Below are positions 15,579-23,437 of a DNA stretch of 33,931 bases, in pieces. The stretch is from NCBI GenBank assembly GCA_023431405.1, contig JAEYVZ010000074.1, positions 1 to 33,931 of the forward strand, read 5' to 3'. Numbering within the stretch: the first letter of the stretch is position 1; each line of letters begins with the position of its first letter. The notes below the pieces were generated by a model. The model was not told where the DNA came from. It did no database searches and saw nothing but the letters and a program-made list of their open reading frames with translations. The stretch comes from Actinomycetes bacterium. GTDB taxonomy: Bacteria > Actinomycetota > Actinomycetes > Actinomycetales > Microbacteriaceae. Both the position numbers and the translations under genes were made by a program.

Positions 15579-16295
15579 GTGGTGAGGTGGTTCTGGCAGC
15601 GCACGCGCGCCCCCGAGAGGATGCTGCGGGTGCGCTCGCGAGGAGATCACGGCGACGTGTCGCGCGTCGACTTCGAGGAGCTCGCCCCCGACATCGAGAC
15701 CTTCCTGGGGCAGGCCGCTTATCTCCAGCTCGGGTATTTCGAGACGCTCAGCGAGCTGATCGCCCCGACCCTCGATCTGACCCACAAGGAGCGGCTGTCG
15801 CTGGCAGCGGGCGCGGCGCTGACGAAGCACCACGGCCTCGTCGGTCTGATCCGCGATCGCGGGGCGGATCCGCTGGAGCTGATGCTCCCCTTCCGGGAGC
15901 CGCTCGACGCCTTCCGCCGGGCCACGCACGGGGCACGCCCCCTCGAGACCATGCTGTCGGTGCACATCACGGCAGGCATGCTCGACGACTTCTACCGGTC
16001 GCTGTCGGCCAGCTACGGTTCGACCGGCTCGCGCGTCGCCGACATCCTCGGGCGCGACGACGACCGTGACGCGGTCGTGGCGATCATCACCGAGGCGATC
16101 GAGGCGGATACCGAATGGCGTTCGCTCCTGGCACTGTGGGGAAGGCGCCTGGTGGGAGACACGCTTCTCATCGCGCGGGCCGCGCTTCGCCCGAGGTCGC
16201 TGGACGCGGCGGAGGAGAAGCGGGTGGAACCCGTCTTCACGGAGCTCCTCGGTGCGCACTCGCGGCGCATGTCGGCACTCGGCCTCGACGCCTGA
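15579..16295 (+). CDS. Ferritin-like-fold protein, MiaE_2-type (Rv3210c-like)
   Basis: A 238-residue, almost all-helical protein. The segment FLGQAAYLQLGYFETLSELI and the later DPLELMLPFREPLDAFRR match the actinobacterial family annotated as tRNA-hydroxylase (MiaE)-like, with a ferritin fold. However, I cannot find the two ExxH motifs that bind the di-iron site in MiaE; the position where the first should lie reads ALTKHHGL. So a hydroxylase activity is doubtful and a structural or other role is possible. The leaderless GTG at 15579 sets the start; the open frame reaches back to 15108 across the DEAD-box gene and is a shadow there. The locus, between a DEAD-box helicase and DUF3107, is the one I recall for Rv3210c. 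It converges with a small membrane-protein gene. Confidence 0.75.
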   Translation: MVRWFWQRTRAPERMLRVRSRGDHGDVSRVDFEELAPDIETFLGQAAYLQLGYFETLSELIAPTLDLTHKERLSLAAGAALTKHHGLVGLIRDRGADPLELMLPFREPLDAFRRATHGARPLETMLSVHITAGMLDDFYRSLSASYGSTGSRVADILGRDDDRDAVVAIITEAIEADTEWRSLLALWGRRLVGDTLLIARAALRPRSLDAAEEKRVEPVFTELLGAHSRRMSALGLDA

Positions 16296-16304
16296 GCCTG
16301 ATCG

Positions 16305-16595
16305 TCAGGCGATGCCGAGTCGCTCTCTCTCGCGAGCGTCGTGCGCCGCGCGGGTGCGGGTGAGCACTGCGAGGGACAGCGGCACGACGATCAGCGGCGC
16401 GGCGAACGATGCGAGCCACAGCCACGGGCTCTCGGTGGTCAGGCCCGCCCATGTCAGGGCGAGCCAGACCGTCCCGCCGACGAGTGTGCCGAGCACCGGC
16501 GCGAGCGCCGCGCCGCGCACGTCGCGTCCCGGCTGCAGGTAGTGCAGCAGACCGCCGACCGCGGCGCCCACGACGAGGGCGATGACGATCTGCAT
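16305..16595 (-). CDS. Small membrane protein, unknown function
   Basis: A 96-residue hydrophobic protein with three predicted membrane helices (about 2-18, 28-52 and 58-78) and a charged C-terminal tail (RTRAAHDARERERLGIA). I do not recognise a family. Its ATG follows the DUF3107 stop codon after a single base, so the two genes are almost certainly one operon and translationally coupled. It converges with the ferritin-like gene, nine bases apart. Confidence 0.7.
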   Translation of the reverse strand: MQIVIALVVGAAVGGLLHYLQPGRDVRGAALAPVLGTLVGGTVWLALTWAGLTTESPWLWLASFAAPLIVVPLSLAVLTRTRAAHDARERERLGIA

Positions 16596-16596
16596 G

Positions 16597-16821
16597 TCAG
16601 GCGACGAAACCGACGCGGCGCGAGTGGTCGGTGCCGACCTCGACGAAGGTGATCGCGGCGGTGGGGACGACGTAGGAGTTGCCCTTCGTGTCGGTGAACG
16701 ACAGGTGGCCCGTGCCGGATTCCAGCGCGTCGGTGACGAGCTTCTTCACGGAGTCGGCCGATTCGTCGGACTCGAAGTTGAGCTCTCGCGGGGTGTTGGC
16801 GAGGCCGATGCGGATCTCCAT
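16597..16821 (-). CDS. DUF3107 family protein
   Basis: A 74-residue protein beginning MEIRIGLANTPRELNFESDE and ending HSRRVGFVA. This is the DUF3107 family (the small ATP-binding-annotated protein Rv3208A/TB9.4 of M. tuberculosis, from memory), nearly universal in actinobacteria and of unknown function. The pattern, two strands with a helix (SADSVKKLVTDALESG) between them and a final 'G..RRVGF', suggests a compact alpha-beta fold. The ATG at 16821 has a weak GGAAAGG ribosome site about 10 bases upstream and a TAGAGT -10 box further up. It sits divergently from adnA and is followed at one base by a membrane-protein gene. Confidence 0.9.
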   Translation of the reverse strand: MEIRIGLANTPRELNFESDESADSVKKLVTDALESGTGHLSFTDTKGNSYVVPTAAITFVEVGTDHSRRVGFVA

Positions 16822-16865
16822 GGGTGTGCTGCCTTTCCGGCTCCCTCACTCGGGCGCCACTTCCG

Positions 16866-16871
16866 ACTCTA
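16866..16871 (-). promoter_or_regulatory. Probable -10 element of the DUF3107 operon
   Basis: TAGAGT on the minus strand, about 45 bases before the DUF3107 ATG. It lies in the 92-base gap shared with the adnA promoter. Confidence 0.4.
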
Positions 16872-16900
16872 CGACACCGCCGGGTGTCAGGGGCTGCGGC

Positions 16901-16906
16901 TAGCGT
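16901..16906 (+). promoter_or_regulatory. -10 element of adnA-adnB, leaderless
   Basis: TAGCGT lies seven bases before the adnA ATG at 16914 and there is no ribosome site. Confidence 0.6.
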
Positions 16907-16913
16907 TGTCGTC

Positions 16914-19900
16914 ATGCAGTTGTCCCGGGGCCTCGTCGACGACGTCGACCAGCGTCGCGTGATCGATCTCCCGGCCGACGCATCGGGTGTCGTCGTCGGC
17001 GCTCCGGGCACGGGCAAGACCTCGGCCGTGGTGGCGCGCACGGCAGCACTCATCCGCCGCGGTGCGGCGCCCGAGGAGATCCTCGTGATCACCCCGACCC
17101 GGACGGCGGCGACCGCCCTGCGCGATGAGCTCGCGATCGCCGTCGGCGTGGCCACTCCGGGGCCTCTCGCACGGTCGGTCGCGGCCTTCGCCTATCAGAT
17201 CGTGCGCGCTTCGCTCGTGCATGCCGATGCCGAACCGCCGCAGCTGCTGACCGGGCCCGACGAAGACCGCATCGTTCAGGATCTTCTCGAAGGAGATGCC
17301 GAAGACGAGCGCGCCGGGGTCGTCCGGTGGCCTGTCTGGCTTCCCGCCGAAGTGCGTGGCACGAAGGGCTTCCGGGCCGAGGTCCGCGCCTTCCTCGCCG
17401 AGATGACCTCGCTCGGCATCGACCACGTCGAACTGGCCCGGCGAGCCGGCGAGCGCGAGGTCGAAGTCTGGCACGCGATGGCATCGTTCGCCCGTGAGTA
17501 TCACGGAGTGCGCGCACGTCTGCGCGGGGCACACCGCGACGCGGCCGGACTCGTCCAGGAAGCCGTCGCTCTCCTGCGCACCCTCCCGGGCGGCGCCCCG
17601 CAACTCGGGGCGCTGGGGCGGCTGAAGGTCGTGCTGGTCGACGACGCCCAAGAGCTCACGCTCGGCGGCATCGCACTGCTCGAGGCACTGCGCACCCGCG
17701 GTGTGGCCGTCCTCGCCTTCGGAGACCCCGATGTCGGCTCCGGGGCGTTCCGCGGTGCGAGTCCCGAGAACTTCGCGCGCCTGGCGGCGGAGGGTCCTCT
17801 CCACGTGCTGCGGGGAGCCCATCGCGGCACCGCCGCGCACCGTGACCTCATCGCCGAGGTGACCTCACGCATCGGTGCTGCCGGGATCGTGGCGCATCGC
17901 CGTCGGCCCGGCGCGGGGTCAGACGACCGCGGTGCCGCGACCGAGCAGTCCGTGCCCCATCCGGATGCTCCTCGGGCTGATCCTCCGCGCCCGGATCCTT
18001 CTCTGTCGAATGACCCGGACGACTCCGTCCGCGTGCACGTCGTGCGTTCCGCGGCGGAGGAGTACGACACGATCGCGCGACTGCTGCGCGAGCGTCACGT
18101 GCACGACGGCGTCGCTTGGGAGCAGTGCGCTGTCATCGCCCACGACGCACGCCAGGTGGCGGCTCTCGAAGACGAGCTGTCGGCGCGCGACGTTCCTACC
18201 GGGGCGACCGGCCCGACGCGCACCCTCGCATCGTCGTCGGCGGTCCGCGATCTTCTTCGCATGGTCGATCTCGCCGCGCTCGACCCCGAGCACTGGGACG
18301 CTGATGCGGTCACCGATGCGCTGCGCGGCGCGGGGATGGATGCCGTCGAGCTGCGCCGCCTGCGCACCGCGCTCCGGCACTGCGCTCTGCAGCGCGATGA
18401 GGAGTCGCTGCCGACGGCCCGTGAGCTCCTCGCCTCGGGCATGCGGCATCCGCTCGAATTCGAACTGATCGACACCCGGGAGGGACGCCGTGCGGCCCGA
18501 GTGGCCCAGACGCTCGAGCTGCTGCGCATCCAGCTCGCCGAGGGCGCGACGGCGCATGAGCTGCTGTGGACGGCATGGGAGCGGTCCGGACGCGAGCGCG
18601 CCTGGCACGAGGCCTCGCGTGGCAGTGGTCCTCTGGCGGAGCAGGCCGGGCGCGACCTCGACGCGGTCGTGGCACTTTTCCAATCCGCCAAGCGGCATGG
18701 CGAGCGCGAAGACGGCACCTCTCCGCTCGCCTTCCTCCGAGGGATCCTCGACTCCGACGTGGCCGAAGACCGCCTGAGCACCCCTGCCCCGGTCGGGACG
18801 GTACGGGTCATGACCCCCGCGGGCGCACTGGGCGCAGAGTTCGACACCGTGGTCGTCGCCGGCGTCCAGGAAGGCGTGTGGCCAAACCTCCGGGTGCGTG
18901 GCAGCCTCCTGGAGACGTGGCGTCTCGGGCTGCCCGAGGGAGTCGACCCCCGCACCGTGGATCGTCGGCGGGGTGTGCTCCACGACGAGCTGCGCCTGTT
19001 CGCACGTGCGGTCTCGCGCGCCCGTGAGCGCCTCATCGTCACCGCGGTCGACGACGACGACACGGGCCCGAGCGTCCTGTTCGAGATGCTCCCGCCGGCC
19101 CAGCCCGCGCCGCGCAGCGCAGAGCATCCTCTGTCTCTGCGCGGTCTCGTCGCCCAGCATCGCCGTATGCTCACGGCCGACGGAGTGCCCGAGCCGGTGC
19201 GCCGCGAGGCCGCCGCCCAGCTGGCTCTCCTCGCCGATGCCGGTGTCGCCGGCGCCGACCCCGGCGACTGGTACGGTCTGTCGTCACCGACCTCCATGGC
19301 GCCGCTGTACGACCTCGCCGTCGAACCTGCGCGACTGTCGCCCTCCAAGCTGCAGGCCATCGACGACTGCCAGCTCAACTGGGTGATCGGCGAGCTCGGT
19401 GCCGACAGCGGCACCGTCGTGGCGGGGCTCGGCACGCTCATCCATGCGGCGCTGGAGCATGCAGACGGCTCCGACGAGGATGCGTTGTGGCGTGCCGTCG
19501 AAGAACGCTGGGGCGAGCTGGAGTTCGAGGCCGGCTGGATCGAGCGTTCCGAACGCGCGCGAGCGCGTGACCTCATCGCCCGGCTCAGCCGCTACCTGCG
19601 CGACGCGGAGAAGGCGGGCACCCGTCTGGTGAGCGCCGAACCCCGGTTCGCCCTGGAGGTGCCTGTGGACGGTGCGGCACTCCCCGCCGTCATGACCGGC
19701 ACGGTCGACCGCGTCGAGCTGACCTCCGACGGACGGGTGGTGATCGTCGACCTCAAAACCGGACGCAGCGAATCCACGAGTGCCGCTGCGGCGGCGACCA
19801 ATCCTCAGCTCAGCGCCTACCAGCTCGCCTTCGAGTCCGGAGCGATCCCCGGCGTCGAGGGCCGCGAGTCGGCAGGAGCGAAGCTCCTCGTCCTGAAGAA

Positions 19901-20102
19901 GACCCGGCACGCCGAATATGCGACGCCTTCACAGCCGCCCTTCGACGAGGAGACGCGCGCCGCGTTCCTCGCTCGCATCTCGGCAGCCGTGCAGGTCGTC
20001 GGCAGCCGGGAGTTCCTTGCGCCGTATGAAGCGCACTGCCGCGACGACCACACGTACGGGCTGTGCCGCATCCACACCGTCGGGCCGGTGAGCTCGTCAT
20101 GA
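16914..20102 (+). CDS. adnA: AdnA-like UvrD-family helicase-nuclease subunit
   Basis: A 1062-residue protein. An N-terminal UvrD-like motor carries Walker A GAPGTGKT (29-36), motif Ia ILVITPTRTAA, and a Walker B reading VDDAQE (242-247) where active UvrD enzymes have DExQD. A C-terminal RecB-type nuclease domain carries H844 (GTLIHAALEH), D932 (TGTVDRVE) and D946-x-K948 (IVDLKTG). AdnA and AdnB form the actinobacterial heterodimer that resects DNA double-strand breaks. Cys819 before the nuclease and Cys1042, Cys1051 and His1054 after it occupy the places of an Fe-S 'staple', with His where the last Cys is usual. The start is set by the leaderless box at 16901. The stop codon overlaps the adnB start (ATGA). 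Assignment as A rather than B rests on order and on the weak motif II. Confidence 0.88.
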   Translation: MQLSRGLVDDVDQRRVIDLPADASGVVVGAPGTGKTSAVVARTAALIRRGAAPEEILVITPTRTAATALRDELAIAVGVATPGPLARSVAAFAYQIVRASLVHADAEPPQLLTGPDEDRIVQDLLEGDAEDERAGVVRWPVWLPAEVRGTKGFRAEVRAFLAEMTSLGIDHVELARRAGEREVEVWHAMASFAREYHGVRARLRGAHRDAAGLVQEAVALLRTLPGGAPQLGALGRLKVVLVDDAQELTLGGIALLEALRTRGVAVLAFGDPDVGSGAFRGASPENFARLAAEGPLHVLRGAHRGTAAHRDLIAEVTSRIGAAGIVAHRRRPGAGSDDRGAATEQSVPHPDAPRADPPRPDPSLSNDPDDSVRVHVVRSAAEEYDTIARLLRERHVHDGVAWEQCAVIAHDARQVAALEDELSARDVPTGATGPTRTLASSSAVRDLLRMVDLAALDPEHWDADAVTDALRGAGMDAVELRRLRTALRHCALQRDEESLPTARELLASGMRHPLEFELIDTREGRRAARVAQTLELLRIQLAEGATAHELLWTAWERSGRERAWHEASRGSGPLAEQAGRDLDAVVALFQSAKRHGEREDGTSPLAFLRGILDSDVAEDRLSTPAPVGTVRVMTPAGALGAEFDTVVVAGVQEGVWPNLRVRGSLLETWRLGLPEGVDPRTVDRRRGVLHDELRLFARAVSRARERLIVTAVDDDDTGPSVLFEMLPPAQPAPRSAEHPLSLRGLVAQHRRMLTADGVPEPVRREAAAQLALLADAGVAGADPGDWYGLSSPTSMAPLYDLAVEPARLSPSKLQAIDDCQLNWVIGELGADSGTVVAGLGTLIHAALEHADGSDEDALWRAVEERWGELEFEAGWIERSERARARDLIARLSRYLRDAEKAGTRLVSAEPRFALEVPVDGAALPAVMTGTVDRVELTSDGRVVIVDLKTGRSESTSAAAAATNPQLSAYQLAFESGAIPGVEGRESAGAKLLVLKKTRHAEYATPSQPPFDEETRAAFLARISAAVQVVGSREFLAPYEAHCRDDHTYGLCRIHTVGPVSSS

Positions 20103-23100
20103 CCGCCCTCATCTCACCCGAGGCCATCGCGGCGGCCCTCGGGCAGTTCCCTCCGACCGGCGAGCAGTCAGCCGTCATCTCGGCACCGCTGCGACCGGCC
20201 CTGGTGGTCGCCGGCGCGGGCAGCGGCAAGACCGAGACGATGGCGGGTCGCGTCGTGTGGCTCGTCGCCAACGGACTCGTCCGGCGAGACGAAGTGCTCG
20301 GTCTCACCTTCACGCGTAAGGCTGCGGGCGAGCTGTCCGAGCGCATCCAGCGGCGTCTGAACCGCCTCGCCGAGTTCGAGCGTCGCGGCCTCATGCCCCA
20401 GCTCAGCGCCCTCCACGCCGCAGGCCGGCTCGAGGTCTTCGCGCGCATCGAGCAGGGGGGCGGATCCGACAGCGACCGGATGCGTGCCCTCGACGCGCTG
20501 GGAGGATCGGCGTACGCGCCGCCGGACGCCGATGCGCTCCTGCACCGGCCGACCGTTGCCACCTATAACAGCTTCGCCGATGCGATCGTCCGTGAGAACG
20601 CGATCCGCATCGGGCGCGACTCCGAGGCCGCCGTGCTCAGCGAGTCGGCCGCGTGGCTGCTGATGCGCCGCATCGTGCACGACAGCGATGATCCGCGTCT
20701 GGAGGCGGTCGAGTACCGCCCGTCGACGATCATCGACGCTGCGCTGCAGCTCGCGCGCGACGCCGTGGACAACCTCGTCGACCTCGACGAGCTCGCCGCG
20801 TTCGCCGACGATTTCGCCGACGTGCTCGACCGCCCGTCGCAGGATCGTCGCACCACTGTCTACGCCGACGTGCGCACCGCCGTCGCACGGGTCGGCGGCC
20901 TCGGCCTCCTCACCGGTCTCGCACGGGAGTACAACCGGCAGAAGCGTCGCCGCGGCCTCATCGACTTCTCCGACCAGGTCGCAGGAGCGCTGGAGGTCGT
21001 CCGCGCCCATCCATCGGTGTCGGCGGAGCTGCGCGAGCGTTATCGCGTGGTGCTCCTCGATGAGTACCAAGACACCTCGGTCGTGCAGACCGACCTTCTG
21101 GCGACCCTGTTCGCTGGAACGGCGGTCATGGCGGTCGGTGACCCGCATCAGTCGATCTACGGCTGGCGCGGAGCCAGTGCCGGCAACCTGGGCGGATTCA
21201 GCGCGGCGTTCGTCCCGGCTGAGTCGACCGAGCCGTCCGCGGAGACGTATTCGCTGCTCACCAGCTGGCGCAACAGCGAGGCGGTCCTCATGGCCGCCAA
21301 TGCCGTGCTCGGGCCGCTCTCTGCGCGTTCGCCGGTGCGCGTCGACGCCCTCCGCGCCCGTGCCGGCGCCCCCGCCGGCCGAGTGGAGGCCGCGTACCTG
21401 CTCGACGTGGATGCGGAGGCCGAGCGGGTGGCCGCATGGTTCGAGGATGTGCGGGCGACACGTGCCGCGGGCGGGAGACCGACCACGGGTGCGGTGCTGT
21501 TCCGCGCCAAGAAGCACATGGTGCGCTTCGCTGACGCGCTCGGCCGGCACGGCATCCCGCATCGCATCCTGGGACTCGGCGGCCTGCTGTCGACTCCCGA
21601 GGTGGTGGACGTCGTGGCCGCACTGCGTGTCATCAGCGATCCGACGGCAGGGTCCTCCCTGATCCGGCTGCTCGCAGGACCCCGCTGGAGCATCGGACTG
21701 GCCGACCTCCGCGCTCTTGCCGCCCTCTCACGCCGGATCGCCCGCCACGACTCCGCATTGCAGGAGCTCAGCCCCGACGTCGCCGACCGCATGCGGCGAT
21801 CGGGGGGCGACGAGAGCGGGTCACTCATCGACGCACTCGACTTCCTCGTGCGGCAGAAGCCCGAGCATGGCTGGCTCCAAGGTTTCACGGCGGAGGGTCT
21901 CCGCCGTCTTCGCGACGCGGGGTCCGTCTTCTCCGAATTGCGCCGAGCCATCGGGATGCCCGTGCCAGACCTCGTGCGGCTCATCGAGGTCGAGCTGCGA
22001 CTCGATATCGAGTTGGCCGCCAACGAGTCGCGCGGGCCTGCTCGCATAGCCGGTGACCAGCTGCGGGCCTTCGTCGATGAGCTTCACGGTTTCCTCGCGA
22101 CCGACGAGAGCGGATCGCTGCCTGCGCTGCTGGCCTGGCTCGACCGGGCGGAGCGGCTCGACGAGTTCGCTCCGCGCACGGAACCGCCGGAGGAGGACGT
22201 CGTCCAACTGCTCACGATCCATGGGTCGAAGGGGCTCGAATGGGACGCGGTGGCGGTCGTGCGGATCGTCGCCGACGAGCTGCCCGCCAAACCGCGCGAC
22301 GGTCTCGGGTGGTTGCGCTTCGGCGTGCTCCCGTATCGGTTCCGCGGCGACCGCGCCTGGCTGCCGCATCTCGCGTGGGGCGCGGACGAAGCTCCCACTC
22401 AGCAAGATCTCCGCGCCGCGCACACTGCGTTCAAAGACGCGATCAGTGCGCGTCAGCTCGATGAGGAGCGCCGGCTCGCCTACGTGGCCGTCACGCGCGC
22501 CCGCGACCACTTGCTCCTGACCGGTTCCGCATGGTCGGGCACCACCAGCCCGCGGCCGCCCAGCCCCTTCCTCACGGAGATCTGCGACACGCTGCATCTG
22601 ACGGCAGACCTCGATCTCGAGCCCGGCGAGAACCCCTACCTCGATGAGCGCAGACTGCTCACGTGGCCGCTCGACCCGCTCGGAGCACGGCGGCCGCGCG
22701 TGGAGGCCGCCGCGGCGCTCGTCCGCGACGCGCAGCGTCGCGACCGGGTCACCGCAACGCGCGACCTCTCTCTGCTGCTCGCCGAGCGCGAAGCGCGCGC
22801 CGCGCGACGTGATGTGGCTGCGCCGACGCGCATCCCGGCGTCGCGCTTCAAGGAGTTCGTCGGCGATTACGCAGCAGCCGCTGCCGCCGCCGTCCGGCCA
22901 CTCCCCGAGAGGCCGTACCGCCAGACGCGCCTGGGTACCCTCTTCCACGCCTGGGTGGAGCAGCGATCAGGGCTCACCGGCCCAGGCCCCAGCGTCGACG
23001 ATGGACTCTGGGAGCACGACGACGACGGATTGCCGGGCGGTCACGCCGACGAGGCTGCCCTCGACGACCTCAAGCGGCGATTCCTCGCCTCGGAATGGGC

Positions 23101-23398
23101 GCAACTGCGTCCGATAGCCGTGGAGACGGAGATCGACTTCACCGCCGACGACCTCCTTCCCGATGGGCGACCGCACATCGTCATCTGCAAGCTCGACGCC
23201 GTGTACGAACGCGACGGGCGCATCGAGATCGTCGACTGGAAGACGGGGCGCCCACCGCGCACAGGTGCCGAGCGCGAAGAACGGATGCTGCAGCTGGAGC
23301 TCTACCGTCGCGCGTACCACGCCAAGCACGGCACCCCGCTCGATCAGATCGACGTCGCCCTGTACTACGTCGGTGACGACCTCGTGCTGCGAGGCTGA
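20099..23398 (+). CDS. adnB: AdnB-like UvrD-family helicase-nuclease subunit
   Basis: A 1099-residue protein, close to the size I recall for mycobacterial AdnB. The motor has all UvrD motifs: Q-motif region FPPTGEQSAVI, Walker A GAGSGKT (39-45), Ia GLTFTRKAAGEL, Walker B DEYQD (321-325), GDPHQSIYGWRGA, LLTSWRNSEAV, LTIHGSKGLEW and YVAVTRARDHL. A C-terminal RecB-type nuclease domain has H950 (GTLFHAWVE), D1033 (CKLDAVY) and D1046-x-K1048 (IVDWKTG). It is expected to be the leading 3'-to-5' motor of the break-resecting AdnAB complex, acting on the chromosome. Its ATG overlaps the adnA stop codon, so the subunits are made in coupled amounts. It converges with the degenerate phosphotransferase gene across 39 bases. 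Confidence 0.92.
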   Translation: MTALISPEAIAAALGQFPPTGEQSAVISAPLRPALVVAGAGSGKTETMAGRVVWLVANGLVRRDEVLGLTFTRKAAGELSERIQRRLNRLAEFERRGLMPQLSALHAAGRLEVFARIEQGGGSDSDRMRALDALGGSAYAPPDADALLHRPTVATYNSFADAIVRENAIRIGRDSEAAVLSESAAWLLMRRIVHDSDDPRLEAVEYRPSTIIDAALQLARDAVDNLVDLDELAAFADDFADVLDRPSQDRRTTVYADVRTAVARVGGLGLLTGLAREYNRQKRRRGLIDFSDQVAGALEVVRAHPSVSAELRERYRVVLLDEYQDTSVVQTDLLATLFAGTAVMAVGDPHQSIYGWRGASAGNLGGFSAAFVPAESTEPSAETYSLLTSWRNSEAVLMAANAVLGPLSARSPVRVDALRARAGAPAGRVEAAYLLDVDAEAERVAAWFEDVRATRAAGGRPTTGAVLFRAKKHMVRFADALGRHGIPHRILGLGGLLSTPEVVDVVAALRVISDPTAGSSLIRLLAGPRWSIGLADLRALAALSRRIARHDSALQELSPDVADRMRRSGGDESGSLIDALDFLVRQKPEHGWLQGFTAEGLRRLRDAGSVFSELRRAIGMPVPDLVRLIEVELRLDIELAANESRGPARIAGDQLRAFVDELHGFLATDESGSLPALLAWLDRAERLDEFAPRTEPPEEDVVQLLTIHGSKGLEWDAVAVVRIVADELPAKPRDGLGWLRFGVLPYRFRGDRAWLPHLAWGADEAPTQQDLRAAHTAFKDAISARQLDEERRLAYVAVTRARDHLLLTGSAWSGTTSPRPPSPFLTEICDTLHLTADLDLEPGENPYLDERRLLTWPLDPLGARRPRVEAAAALVRDAQRRDRVTATRDLSLLLAEREARAARRDVAAPTRIPASRFKEFVGDYAAAAAAAVRPLPERPYRQTRLGTLFHAWVEQRSGLTGPGPSVDDGLWEHDDDGLPGGHADEAALDDLKRRFLASEWAQLRPIAVETEIDFTADDLLPDGRPHIVICKLDAVYERDGRIEIVDWKTGRPPRTGAEREERMLQLELYRRAYHAKHGTPLDQIDVALYYVGDDLVLRG

Positions 23399-23437
23399 GC
23401 AGCGCAGCGATGCCGCTCGCCGCTCCCGGCCGATGGG

